The notes under the pieces were generated by a model. It saw nothing but the letters and a program-made list of their open reading frames with translations, was not told the origin of the DNA and did no database searches. From JAHDBG01 sp963922315 (lineage in GTDB: Bacteria > Pseudomonadota > Gammaproteobacteria > Chromatiales > Chromatiaceae), in contig CAWUID010000011.1 of the NCBI GenBank assembly GCA_963922315.1, positions 1 through 50,271 on the forward strand: a stretch of 50,271 nt of DNA. The letters run 5' to 3'. The position numbers were made by a program, and so were the translations under genes. Positions 8,546-17,141 of the stretch are shown piece by piece; position 1 is the stretch's first letter; each line of letters starts with the position of its first letter.

Positions 8546-9418
8546 ATGGCAGGCGCAAAAGAAATCCGTACCAAAATCGCGTCCATCAAAAGTACGCAGA
8601 AAATTACGCGTGCGATGGAAATGGTGGCTGCAGCAAAGATGCGTAAGGCACAGGATCGGATGCAGTCCAGCCGTCCGTATGCTGAAAAAATTGGCCAGGT
8701 GATCGACCATATTGCATTGGCTAATCCGGAATACAAGCATGCATTTATGGTGCCGCGCTCAGAAGTAAAGCGAATTGGTTACATTATCGTATCATCAGAT
8801 CGCGGGCTATGTGGTGGGTTGAACTCCAACTTGTTCCGTTATCTGATAAAAGATATTCAGGCTTTGCAGGCAGAAGGGAAAGAACTGGTCTACTGCACGA
8901 TCGGCAGTAAAGCACTAGGCTTTTTCCGACGGGTTGGCGGCAAAGTGATGGCACAGACGACCCACCTCGGTGATGCACCTCGCATCGAAGATCTGGTCGG
9001 CACTATCAAAGTGATGTTGGATGCATATGTGCAAGGCGAAGTCGATGAAATCCGCCTGGCTTACAACACCTTTGTAAATACGATGACCCAACAGCCTACA
9101 GTGAACCAGCTGGTACCGCTGGCTCCTGGTGCGGATGCAGATCAGCTGAATCATCACTGGGACTACATCTACGAACCTGACGCACGCGTTGTGCTGGACA
9201 GTTTGCTGACTGCGTATATTGAGTCTGTGTCTTATCAGGCAGTCGTAGAAAATGGTGCGTGTGAACAGTCGGCACGGATGATTGCAATGAAATCTGCAAC
9301 CGATAATGCGGGTGACCTGATCAACGAATTGCAACTAATCTATAACAAGGCACGTCAGGCAGCAATCACGCAGGAAATCTCGGAAATCGTCGGTGGCGCA
9401 GCCGCAATTGCCAACTAA
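8546..9418 (+). CDS. atpG: F1Fo ATP synthase subunit gamma
   Basis: Subunit gamma is the central rotor shaft that couples c-ring rotation to catalysis. The 290-residue product starts MAGAKEIRTKIASIKSTQKI, the family N-terminal helix. It ends with the conserved helix containing MKSATDNAGDLINELQLIYN and KARQAAITQEISEIVGGAAA. The ATG at 8546 is preceded by an in-frame GTG at 8543 that is less likely to be used; an AGGA site lies upstream. Confidence 0.97.
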   Translation: MAGAKEIRTKIASIKSTQKITRAMEMVAAAKMRKAQDRMQSSRPYAEKIGQVIDHIALANPEYKHAFMVPRSEVKRIGYIIVSSDRGLCGGLNSNLFRYLIKDIQALQAEGKELVYCTIGSKALGFFRRVGGKVMAQTTHLGDAPRIEDLVGTIKVMLDAYVQGEVDEIRLAYNTFVNTMTQQPTVNQLVPLAPGADADQLNHHWDYIYEPDARVVLDSLLTAYIESVSYQAVVENGACEQSARMIAMKSATDNAGDLINELQLIYNKARQAAITQEISEIVGGAAAIAN

Positions 9419-9466
9419 TGGTTGCAAAAAGCACCTCTAAAATGTCATGAGCTATGAGGATTATTC

Positions 9467-10846
9467 ATGAGTACAGGTAAGGTCGTCGAAATCATCGGCG
9501 CAGTGGTTGACGTACAGTTTGCCCGTGATGCAATGCCGAAAGTTTACGATGCATTGCAAATTGCAGCCGCTGGTCTGACCCTGGAAGTACAGCAACAGCT
9601 GGGTGATGGCATTGTACGTACCATTGCCATGGGTTCAACCGACGGGCTGAAACGTGGCTCAGAAGCAATCAATACAGGTACACCAATCAGCGTACCAGTC
9701 GGGCAAGCAACTCTGGGTCGGATTATGGACGTGCTGGGCGAACCAGTAGACGATGCCGGTCCGATTGCGACACAAGAACGGATGCCGATCCACCGGGCAG
9801 CACCGAAGTTGGAAGATCAATCTGCTTCTACTGAAGTACTGGAAACCGGCATTAAAGTCATTGACCTGATCATGCCGATCCAGAAAGGCGGTAAAGTCGG
9901 GCTGTTTGGTGGTGCTGGTGTCGGTAAAACTGTGACCCTGATGGAGCTGATCCGTAACATCGCAGTGGAACATTCCGGCTTCTCAGTATTCGCCGGTGTG
10001 GGTGAACGAACCCGGGAAGGTAACGACTTCTATCACGAAATGTCCGAAGGTGGCGTACTGGATAAAGTTGCTCTGGTATACGGTCAGATGAATGAACCAC
10101 CGGGCAACCGGTTACGGGTTGCACTGACTGGCCTGACGATGGCAGAACATTTCCGTGATGAAGGTCGTGATGTTCTCATGTTCGTGGATAATATCTATCG
10201 TTATACCTTGGCCGGTACCGAAGTGTCTGCGCTGTTAGGTCGGATGCCTTCCGCCGTAGGCTACCAACCGACTCTAGCGGAAGAAATGGGTGTTCTGCAG
10301 GAACGGATTACTTCGACCAAGACCGGTTCTATTACCTCATTCCAGGCAGTGTATGTTCCGGCAGACGACTTGACTGATCCTTCTCCGGCAACCACGTTTG
10401 CGCACCTGGATGCAACCCTGGTACTGTCACGTCAGGTGGCTGAGCTTGGCATCTATCCGGCAGTAGATCCACTGGATTCAACTTCACGTATTCTGGATCC
10501 ACATGTCGTTGGACAGGAGCATTACGAGGTTGCACGAGGTGTGCAAGGTGTATTGCAACGTTACAAAGAGCTGAAAGACATTATTGCCATCCTTGGTATG
10601 GACGAATTGTCTGAAGATGACAAACTGACTGTACAGCGAGCTCGTAAAATACAACGTTTCCTGTCACAACCCTTCTTTGTGGCTGAAGTATTTACCGGAG
10701 CACCCGGTAAATATGTTTCGCTACAAGAAACAATTGCCAGCTTCAAGGGCATCCTGAATGGTGAATATGATCACCTGCCAGAGCAAGCCTTCTACATGTG
10801 CGGCGGCATTGAAGAAGTGATCGAAAAATCAAAGGCTGACAGCTGA
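9467..10846 (+). CDS. atpD: F1Fo ATP synthase subunit beta
   Basis: Subunit beta carries the catalytic sites of F1. The 459-residue product (E. coli 460) has the P-loop GGAGVGKT at about 148–155, the catalytic Glu region VGERTREGNDFYHEM, the DELSEED-like loop (DELSEDD) near residue 380, and PAVDPLDSTSRIL. The sequence is strikingly close to that of E. coli, which supports a gammaproteobacterial origin. It lies 48 bases after atpG and 16 before atpC. Confidence 0.98.
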   Translation: MSTGKVVEIIGAVVDVQFARDAMPKVYDALQIAAAGLTLEVQQQLGDGIVRTIAMGSTDGLKRGSEAINTGTPISVPVGQATLGRIMDVLGEPVDDAGPIATQERMPIHRAAPKLEDQSASTEVLETGIKVIDLIMPIQKGGKVGLFGGAGVGKTVTLMELIRNIAVEHSGFSVFAGVGERTREGNDFYHEMSEGGVLDKVALVYGQMNEPPGNRLRVALTGLTMAEHFRDEGRDVLMFVDNIYRYTLAGTEVSALLGRMPSAVGYQPTLAEEMGVLQERITSTKTGSITSFQAVYVPADDLTDPSPATTFAHLDATLVLSRQVAELGIYPAVDPLDSTSRILDPHVVGQEHYEVARGVQGVLQRYKELKDIIAILGMDELSEDDKLTVQRARKIQRFLSQPFFVAEVFTGAPGKYVSLQETIASFKGILNGEYDHLPEQAFYMCGGIEEVIEKSKADS

Positions 10847-10862
10847 GTTCGGAGAGACCACC

Positions 10863-11285
10863 ATGGCGATGACCTTACATATTGATATCGTCAGTGCTGA
10901 AGGCCATTTATATACTGGTCAGGGGCAAATGGTGTATGCGCCCGCAGTGATGGGCGAGATAGGTATTGCGCCGAGCCATACACCATTACTGACCCGTTTG
11001 AAGCCAGGTGATGTGCGGGTTGATCCGGGTAACAATCAGCCACAACAACATTTCTACGTATCTGGCGGCATGATCGAAGTGCAGCCATTTAAAGTGACCA
11101 TCCTGGCAGATACTGGTATTCGGGCATCTGATCTGGATGAAGCAGCGGCACAGGAAGCAAAGCGTCGCGCTGAAGATGCATTGGCAAATCAGCAGGCCGA
11201 TATGGATATGGCAAAGGCTCAGGTTGAACTGGCTGAAGCTGTTGCTCAGTTGAAGGTCATCAACCAGCTACGCAACACCCGTTAA
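10863..11285 (+). CDS. atpC: F1Fo ATP synthase subunit epsilon
   Basis: Subunit epsilon is part of the rotor and inhibits ATP hydrolysis through its mobile C-terminal helices. The 140-residue product has the N-terminal beta-sandwich (VSAEGHLYTGQGQMVYAPAV, GEIGIAPSHTPLLTRL, FYVSGGMIEVQP) and a two-helix C-terminal domain from about residue 90. The start ATGGCGATG follows a GGAGAGACC site. It closes the atp operon, but no clear terminator hairpin follows; transcription may run on into the broken PIN gene. Confidence 0.96.
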   Translation: MAMTLHIDIVSAEGHLYTGQGQMVYAPAVMGEIGIAPSHTPLLTRLKPGDVRVDPGNNQPQQHFYVSGGMIEVQPFKVTILADTGIRASDLDEAAAQEAKRRAEDALANQQADMDMAKAQVELAEAVAQLKVINQLRNTR

Positions 11286-11313
11286 CAAGTTCTTTTCGAG
11301 CCTTACCAAGTTC

Positions 11314-11799
11314 GTGAAACCTGCGGTCTATATTGAAACCTCTGTTGTGAGCTACCTCACAGCCCGCTGAAGTCATGACATTCGTATCGCTTTTCAGCAA
11401 AATATTACGGCGGACTGGTGGGAGCTGCGTCGTCATGATTTTGAGTTATTCGTTTCCGAATTTGTGATTACGGAAGCTGCTCGTGGCAATGAAGAGGCAG
11501 CAGCGAAAAGGCTTGCAATCATTCAGGAAATGACCGAACTTGAGACGTCGGATGCGGCAACAGTGCTTGCAAGCGCACTGATTGATAAGGGTTCCTTGCC
11601 TGCGAAGGCACAGATTGATGCTTTTCATATTGCTGTGGCTGCCACTCATGGCCTGGATTTTTTGCTGACATGGAATTGCAAACATATTGCTAATGCCGTC
11701 ATGCGGCCTGAAATTGAGAGGATATGCCGTGAAATGGGCTTTGAGCCCCCCGTGATTTGTACACCAAATGAACTTCTGGAGCCTATTGTATGTGGGTAG
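11314..11799 (+). pseudogene. PIN-domain toxin gene interrupted by an in-frame stop
   Basis: From a GTG at 11314 the frame reads VKPAVYIETSVVSYLTAR, the usual start of a PIN ribonuclease with its first acidic residue (YIETS). It then hits TGA at 11368–11370 and continues in the same frame for 142 codons. The continuation has WWELRRHDFELFVSEFVITE, GSLPAKAQIDAFHIAVAATH with the catalytic Asp, and LLTWNCKHIANA, all typical of this PIN subfamily. Only one stop separates a complete protein from a broken one. Translation restart at the ATG at 11464 would lack the first catalytic residue. The last 10 bases overlap the next gene. Confidence 0.8.
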
Positions 11800-11984
11800 A
11801 TCCAATTGTTGAAGAAATACGGGAGTTTCGTGAGTCATATGCTCAGAAGCATAATTACGACATTAATGCGATCTTTCAGGATATAAAAAAACGGCAGCTG
11901 GTGTCCGGACGCCAATTAGTTTCACGTCTACCCCGCAAGCCACAGTTTTCATCCTGTACTATACAAAAACCGGTTTCATTCTGA
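11790..11984 (+). CDS. Probable antitoxin partner of the PIN protein
   Basis: The 64-residue product starts MWVDPIVEEIREFRESYAQK and continues YDINAIFQDIKKRQLVSGRQ. Short proteins of this kind commonly follow PIN-domain genes with an overlapping start, as here (10 bases), and are thought to be the cognate antitoxin; that role is inferred. The last ~20 residues (RLPRKPQFSSCTIQKPVSF) do not resemble the family and may come from loss of the original stop. The partner toxin is disrupted, so this may be a gene without a present function. Confidence 0.55.
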   Translation: MWVDPIVEEIREFRESYAQKHNYDINAIFQDIKKRQLVSGRQLVSRLPRKPQFSSCTIQKPVSF

Positions 11985-12041
11985 AGAGAGAGCCTGAAGG
12001 AGACTATGGTAGAAGCAATGTTGATGGTTGATTTTTTTACT

Positions 12042-12076
12042 GTTGATATATACAGGTCTTTTAAGGTTGATATATA
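12042..12076 (+). repeat. Two direct copies of an 11 bp motif upstream of the DUF2188 gene
   Basis: GTTGATATATA occurs at 12042–12052 and again at 12066–12076, 24 bases apart, just before the start of the gene at 12086. The motif could be an operator, or two -10-like boxes. There is no direct evidence for either. Confidence 0.4.
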
Positions 12077-12085
12077 GGTGAAAAA

Positions 12086-12310
12086 ATGGCTAACAAAAAT
12101 CAACACGTAGTAAAGCGGGATGATGGTTGGGCAGTAAGAGGAGCAGGTAACTCCAAAGACACCTCTCATCACAACACCCAACAGGAAGCCGCAGAAGCCG
12201 CACGTAACATCGCAAGAAATCAAAAGAGTGAAGTTTTGATTCATGGTAGAGATGGGAAAATTCGTGAGAGAGATTCTTACGGTAATGACCCATTTCCGCC
12301 TCGAGGATGA
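12086..12310 (+). CDS. DUF2188 family small protein
   Basis: The 74-residue, hydrophilic product starts MANKNQHVVKRDDGWAVRGA and contains NTQQEAAEAARNIARNQ, then VLIHGRDGKIRERDSYGNDP. This is the full-length pattern of the DUF2188 family: a small beta-beta-alpha-beta domain of unknown function found alone in many bacteria. No signal peptide or membrane segment is present. A GGTG-AAAAA sequence precedes the start. The gene stands alone between the broken PIN module and a repeat region, and its direct repeats upstream may regulate it. Confidence 0.8.
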   Translation: MANKNQHVVKRDDGWAVRGAGNSKDTSHHNTQQEAAEAARNIARNQKSEVLIHGRDGKIRERDSYGNDPFPPRG

Positions 12311-12315
12311 ATACT

Positions 12316-12335
12316 CCACCGGCTAAAGCCGGTGG
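12316..12335. repeat. Short perfect hairpin after the DUF2188 gene
   Basis: CCACCGGCT and AGCCGGTGG form a 9 bp stem with a 2-base loop (or 8 bp with a 4-base loop), 6 bases after the stop codon. There is no U-run, so it is not a classical terminator. The sequence resembles the subterminal hairpins of IS200/IS605 elements, but no transposase gene is nearby. Confidence 0.5.
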
Positions 12336-12929
12336 TTTCAAGTTACGGCTTAAAACCGGATTAGTCGAGCTAACGGTCAAACCATCACTTGCTTTGTCAT
12401 TTGCTGACGGTCGCTTTTATATCTGGCAAACGGGTCAGATTTAAGATACTTGATAGTTGTTATAGTCGCCGATCTGTTTTTCCTACGTTTAGCTATATCG
12501 ATCTGTACGAGTAAAGAGATTCAAAAAAGTTTTGAAAAGCACCTTGTTTTTCAAGTAATTGGAGCTGTAATTCTTTAGATTTCGGAATATACTGAAAGCC
12601 TCTAACCTTATTGCTTAGATGCATTGATTGAGTATACAAGGGTCACTATTCCATCCTTCATAATCAAAATTATGATCTGACCCTATTATTTCGACTGACT
12701 CACAGTCTCGACAGCCAAATGTCACAGATTTTGCAGTCAATATGGGCAAAGGCTGCCCGGTTTGGAAATAGCTACGAGAGTGGTTATTCCAATGCGCTAA
12801 AAGACGACTACATCAGTTTGAATCGCACTACTCTGGTCTTAAATTCTGCATTATGGTGTTTTTGTTGTGTTAGCATGGTGGTTTCCCGGAACCTGATCCG
12901 AACCATGATTTGAACCGTCAGAGGACCAG
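12336..12929. other. Gene-free region with a 90 bp repeat remnant
   Basis: No gene is recognised over about 600 bases. The only notable part is 12719–12808, which matches a stretch at 37617–37706 in the opposite orientation (see the separate repeat entry). The remainder is AT-rich and contains no clear promoter or RNA gene that I can identify. Confidence 0.5.
12719..12808 (+). repeat. 90 bp repeat, copy 1 (matches 37617–37706, inverted)
   Basis: The sequence aligns without gaps over 90 bases with the reverse complement of 37617–37706, at roughly 70–75% identity by eye. The identical core is GCAAAGGCTGCCCGG. In both copies the same frame is open and gives related peptides (AKAARFGNSYESGYSNALK and AKAARLENGYEDGCSTVLK). 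It may be a dispersed repeat, or the remains of a small coding sequence. Confidence 0.55.
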
Positions 12930-14141
12930 ATGGCTGCATTCAGTTGGCGTGCGTTAGACTCAGCAGGAAAGCTGCGTAAAGGCGTGATGGAGGGTGATTC
13001 CGCCCGTCAGGTACGGAATAAACTGCGAGCAGAATCTTGTGTACCGACAGAAGTCACCCCCGTTGTGGTGGCAGCGGCAAAAAAGACCAGAACGGCGTTT
13101 AACCGGCCGGTCAAGCCACGCGATCTGGCGCTGTTTTCGACTCAGTTGGCAGTATTGCTGAATTCCGGTCTGCCGTTGGAACAGGCATTGGATAATGTGG
13201 TGGCACAAACGAAAAAGAAGCCAGTCGCGAATCTGTTGAAGTCTGTACGCGCCCGGGTATCAGAAGGACATACCCTGGCGAACGCTATGACTGCCTTTCC
13301 TGGCAGTTTCCCGGATTATTATGTGCCGACGATTGCAGCCGGCGAACATTCCGGGCATCTGGTAGAAGTAATGGAGCGGCTGGCCGAATATGCTGAATCC
13401 AGTTTTCAGTCACGACAGAAGTTACAGATGGCACTGTTATATCCGGTGATTGTCACGCTGGTTGCGTTTCTGGTGATCGTGGTGTTGCTGGTGTATGTGG
13501 TGCCACAGGTGGTGCAGGTGTTTGAATCCATGCAGCAAACCTTGCCGGCACTGACCACCGGATTGATTGCAGTCAGCGAGTTTTTGCAACAACAAGGACT
13601 GCTGCTGATCCTGATCGGCGCTATCAGCCTGCTGGGGTATCGCTATGCTTTGCGTATATCCAGGATACGTCGGGCCGCACATGCGTTATTATTGCGGATA
13701 CCGGCGCTGGGCGGTTTTGTCCGGCGGGTTACGGCTGCACGTTTTGCCCGCACCTGTGGTATGTTGCTGAACAGCCAGGTACCGGCGACTGAATCACTGG
13801 CGATTTCGGCACATGTGGTCAGTTTGTTGCCGATCCGGAGTGCCTTGAATGCTGCAGAAGAGCGGGTCAAAGAAGGCATGAGTCTGCAACGAGCACTCCA
13901 GATGACCGGATTTTTCGAGCCTCTGATGCTGAATCTGATTGCAAGTGGCGAAGCCAGTGGCAATCTGGGTGAGATGATGGTGCATTCTGCACAAGTGCAG
14001 GAAAAAGATAATAATGTGGTGGTCGAAACAATGCTCGGGGTATTTGAACCCCTGATGATTCTGGTGATGGGTTCGGTTGTACTGACAATTGTGCTGGCGA
14101 TTTTGTTGCCCATCTTTAATATGAACCAACTCATTCAATGA
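12930..14141 (+). CDS. gspF: Type II secretion system inner-membrane platform protein
   Basis: GspF is the polytopic inner-membrane protein of the type II secretion system; it connects the cytoplasmic ATPase GspE to pseudopilus assembly. The 403-residue product starts MAAFSWRALDSAGKLRKGVM and has the two repeated T2SSF domains (about 70–195 and 270–395), each with hydrophobic segments (LYPVIVTLVAFLVIVVLLVY near 170, and a similar stretch at the C-terminus). A GAGGACC site precedes the start. It is followed by gspG after 19 bases. The remaining gsp genes are not in the window, so this is a split cluster. It could be confused with PilC, but the GspG neighbour decides for T2SS. Confidence 0.92.
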   Translation: MAAFSWRALDSAGKLRKGVMEGDSARQVRNKLRAESCVPTEVTPVVVAAAKKTRTAFNRPVKPRDLALFSTQLAVLLNSGLPLEQALDNVVAQTKKKPVANLLKSVRARVSEGHTLANAMTAFPGSFPDYYVPTIAAGEHSGHLVEVMERLAEYAESSFQSRQKLQMALLYPVIVTLVAFLVIVVLLVYVVPQVVQVFESMQQTLPALTTGLIAVSEFLQQQGLLLILIGAISLLGYRYALRISRIRRAAHALLLRIPALGGFVRRVTAARFARTCGMLLNSQVPATESLAISAHVVSLLPIRSALNAAEERVKEGMSLQRALQMTGFFEPLMLNLIASGEASGNLGEMMVHSAQVQEKDNNVVVETMLGVFEPLMILVMGSVVLTIVLAILLPIFNMNQLIQ

Positions 14142-14160
14142 TTGCAGAGGTTATTTGTTG

Positions 14161-14574
14161 ATGATGAATCAGTCGTTACGGCAAAAGCGGGCGCACCGGA
14201 TGCGTGGCTTTACCCTGATTGAGCTGATGGTGGTGGTTGTGATTCTGGGTGTACTGGCTGCACTGATTGTGCCGCAGGTGATGGATCGACCAGATCAGGC
14301 ACGTGAAACCAAGGCAAAGCAAGATATCCGCGCGCTTCAGGCTGCGCTGGATTTATATAAACTGGATAATTTTTCTTATCCGACGACAGATCAGGCTCTC
14401 GCTTCACTAGTGCCGAAATATATTGCCCGGATGCCGAAGGATCCCTGGGGTAATAAATATCGTTACCTGAGCCCGGGGGTAAACGGTGCTGTTGATATCT
14501 ACACGTATGGTGCAGATAATCTGAAAGGTGGTACCGGATCAGATCAGGACATTGGTAACTGGGATCTGGAGTAA
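14161..14574 (+). CDS. gspG: Type II secretion system major pseudopilin
   Basis: GspG is the main subunit of the type II pseudopilus. The product has a short positively charged leader ending in Gly, then FTLIELMVVVVILGVLAALI, the prepilin peptidase site followed by the conserved Glu at position 5 and the hydrophobic helix. The C-terminal part has the family features DPWGNKYRYLSPG and SDQDIGNWDLE, the latter including the calcium-loop region. The start is one of two adjacent ATGs (14161 or 14164) after an AGAGG site. The stop overlaps the nadK start by one base (TAATG), suggesting translational coupling. Confidence 0.94.
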   Translation: MMNQSLRQKRAHRMRGFTLIELMVVVVILGVLAALIVPQVMDRPDQARETKAKQDIRALQAALDLYKLDNFSYPTTDQALASLVPKYIARMPKDPWGNKYRYLSPGVNGAVDIYTYGADNLKGGTGSDQDIGNWDLE

Positions 14575-15455
14575 TGTCGGCGTCCGTGTTCCAACGTATT
14601 GCTTTATTGGCAAAATCAGATCCCGAATCTGATCAGCGGCTGGCTGCAACGGTACAGATTCTGTACCGTTTTTTATTGCAACATGATTTGCAGGTCATGT
14701 GTGATGTGGCAGCGGCTGACTTATTACCAGAAGTCACGGCAATACCCGCAGACATGCTGGCCGCACAGAGTGATCTGGCCATTGTGGTGGGCGGCGATGG
14801 TACTTTATTACGTAGTGCCCATCAGTTTGTACATGCCGGAGTGCCACTGCTCGGTGTAAATCTGGGGCGCCTTGGTTTTCTGGTCGATATCTCACCGGAT
14901 GAGATGCTGACCGTGTTGACTGCGGTATTGCGTGGTGAATATCAGCAGGAAGAGCGGTTTTTATTATCCTGCACTATCGGAGATCAATCACCACAGCTGG
15001 CGCTGAACGATGTCGTGTTACACAAGTGGCATATTGCCCGGATGCTGGAGTTTCAATTATGGCTGGATGGTACATTGCTGGATACGCAACGTTCAGATGG
15101 CCTGATTGTTGCGACACCGACTGGTTCAACCGCTTATGCCTTATCAGGTGGCGGGCCATTACTGGCACCAGGGTTGGATGCAATGGCGCTGGTACCGATC
15201 TGCCCACACACGCTGGGCAATCGGCCGTTAGTGGTGAACAGAGAAAGTATGATTACAATGGCGATCTGCGGTCGGACAGACCCGGCTCATGTCCGGGTAA
15301 CCTGTGACGGCCAGGTCAGTCTGTGTCTGTCAGCAGATGAACAAGTGCGGATCAGCCAATATCATGTGCCAGTGCGTTTGTTACATCCGGCAGATTATGA
15401 CCATTACACGATTTTGCGCACCAAACTGGGCTGGGGCGAACAACCGGTGTCATAA
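14574..15455 (+). CDS. nadK: NAD kinase
   Basis: NadK phosphorylates NAD to NADP with ATP in the cytoplasm. The 293-residue product contains VVGGDGTLLRSAHQF with the GGDG motif at about residues 72–75, NLGRLGFLVDISPDEM, and the second conserved region SDGLIVATPTGSTAYALSGG. Length and motifs agree with E. coli NadK (292). It starts at the ATG overlapping the gspG stop and ends 3 bases before recN; nadK next to recN is a common gammaproteobacterial arrangement. Confidence 0.97.
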   Translation: MSASVFQRIALLAKSDPESDQRLAATVQILYRFLLQHDLQVMCDVAAADLLPEVTAIPADMLAAQSDLAIVVGGDGTLLRSAHQFVHAGVPLLGVNLGRLGFLVDISPDEMLTVLTAVLRGEYQQEERFLLSCTIGDQSPQLALNDVVLHKWHIARMLEFQLWLDGTLLDTQRSDGLIVATPTGSTAYALSGGGPLLAPGLDAMALVPICPHTLGNRPLVVNRESMITMAICGRTDPAHVRVTCDGQVSLCLSADEQVRISQYHVPVRLLHPADYDHYTILRTKLGWGEQPVS

Positions 15456-15458
15456 CAG

Positions 15459-17141
15459 ATGTTGTTACAACTGACGATTCATAATCTGGTGATTGTCGAC
15501 CAGATGAACCTGGATTTTCAGGCTGGTTTCAGTGTGCTGACGGGTGAGACCGGAGCAGGTAAATCAATCTTGTTGGATGCCTTGGGACTGACTTTGGGTG
15601 CGAAGGCGAATCCGGGCCTGATCCGGGCCGGGTGCGATAAAGCTGAAATACATAGCGTGTTCAGCCTGGATGATTGTCCCGCAGCCCAGGCCTGGCTGGT
15701 AGAACAGGATCTTGCAGAAGAAGATCAGTGTATATTGCGGCGAGTGCTGGTACGTTCTGGTCGTTCGCGTGCTGCGATCAATGGTCGACCGGTGACTCAG
15801 GCAATGTTGCAGACTCTGGGGGAACAATTATTACAGATCCACGGTCAACACGCGCACCAGATATTACTGCGTCAGGCAGCACAGCGCCAATTGTTAGACC
15901 AGTATGCACAGCTGACCGGGACAGTTAGTCAATTGCGCCGACAATACCGCATATGGCAACAAGCCCGGCAGACGTTGGCTGACTTGCAACAGGCTGCGGA
16001 TGAACGTGGCAAACGCCAGGATTATCTGCGCTATCAGTTAGATGAATTAGAACCAGTATTAGAGATAGCAGCGCAAGCTGAAGAGTTAACCGCAGAACAT
16101 CGTCGGCTGGCACATGCAATGCAACTGCAAACGATCAGCACCACCACCTGGCAACAGATACAAGGGGATGATCAAAGCCTGACCACACAGCTGGGTCAGG
16201 TAATCCAGTCATTGCAAACAGCGGCAGAGTTGGATGAATCGCTACAACCAGTGCTATCCTTATTATCCTCGGCTGACATTCAGCTAGGTGAAGCAGCTCA
16301 GGTTTTACGCCGTTATACCAATCAATTGGTACAAGACCCGCAAGCATTGCATGAATGTGAGCAACAATTGTCGGTTTTGCATGATCTGGCGCGTAAACAT
16401 CGCACAGAACCAGGGCAACTGACAGAACTAGCGGAGACACTACGCGCGGAACTTCAAACACTAACACAGATTGACCAGCAACTGGACGTGCTGGCTGCAG
16501 AAGTAGCACAACACGAACAGACCTATGCAAAACAAGCACAAGACATCAGTGAAGTGCGTCAGGCAGCAGCAGTACAATTGGCTCAGATCGTCACCGATAA
16601 TTTGCAAACGCTAGGGATGCAGCAAAGTGATTTTCAGGTAAACTGTATATCGGCTGAGTCAGGCCCATATGGCATGGACCAGATCCGATTTTTGATACAA
16701 ACGAACCCAGGCCAGCCATTAGCAGCCCTGACCGATGTGGCCTCCGGGGGAGAATTATCACGCATTGCATTAGCGATTCAGGTCGCGACCAGTGACTGCG
16801 CTCAGGTGCCGACACTGATATTTGATGAGGTCGATGTTGGTATCGGTGGTGCTGTTGCAGATATTGTCGGGCAATTGTTGCGCAGGCTCGGTCAACGTCA
16901 TCAGGTAGTATGTGTGACCCATCTGGCGCAAGTAGCAGCGCAGGGACATCAACATTATCAAGTGCAGAAACAACAGATTCGGGGTGTCAGTCAGACCCGG
17001 ATCCGGGCACTAACACAAGCAGAACGAGTGCATGAAATTGCTCGTATGTTAGGCGGTGTAGCGATTACCGAACAGACACACCGCCATGCCGCAGAAATGA
17101 TTAAACTCGCACAATCTTCAACAACGGAGTCACTATGCTGA
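15459..17141 (+). CDS. recN: DNA repair protein RecN
   Basis: RecN is an SMC-like ATPase that acts early in repair of DNA double-strand breaks. The 560-residue product (E. coli 553) has the Walker A motif GETGAGKS at about 29–36, a long Gln- and Leu-rich coiled-coil middle (about 150–370), the ABC signature region VASGGELSRIALAIQ, and the Walker B region TLIFDEVDVGIGGAVAD. It starts MLLQLTIHNLVIVDQMNLDF. The last 7 bases overlap the nrdB start, which suggests co-transcription. I see no clear LexA box upstream; it sits inside the gspF–nrdB run. Confidence 0.97.
   Translation: MLLQLTIHNLVIVDQMNLDFQAGFSVLTGETGAGKSILLDALGLTLGAKANPGLIRAGCDKAEIHSVFSLDDCPAAQAWLVEQDLAEEDQCILRRVLVRSGRSRAAINGRPVTQAMLQTLGEQLLQIHGQHAHQILLRQAAQRQLLDQYAQLTGTVSQLRRQYRIWQQARQTLADLQQAADERGKRQDYLRYQLDELEPVLEIAAQAEELTAEHRRLAHAMQLQTISTTTWQQIQGDDQSLTTQLGQVIQSLQTAAELDESLQPVLSLLSSADIQLGEAAQVLRRYTNQLVQDPQALHECEQQLSVLHDLARKHRTEPGQLTELAETLRAELQTLTQIDQQLDVLAAEVAQHEQTYAKQAQDISEVRQAAAVQLAQIVTDNLQTLGMQQSDFQVNCISAESGPYGMDQIRFLIQTNPGQPLAALTDVASGGELSRIALAIQVATSDCAQVPTLIFDEVDVGIGGAVADIVGQLLRRLGQRHQVVCVTHLAQVAAQGHQHYQVQKQQIRGVSQTRIRALTQAERVHEIARMLGGVAITEQTHRHAAEMIKLAQSSTTESLC

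Noticed and set aside
9423..9445. Possible second copy of the GGCGCCTCTAAAA repeat seen at 21375
   Set aside because: Only about ten bases match (CACCTCTAAAA); this is within chance.
12316..12335. Rho-independent terminator of the DUF2188 gene
   Set aside because: The stem is good but no T-run follows, so it is listed only as a hairpin.
12719..12913. Open frame of 64 codons as a gene
   Set aside because: Only the first 30 codons resemble the other repeat copy; the rest is unrelated. Treated as a repeat, not a coding sequence.
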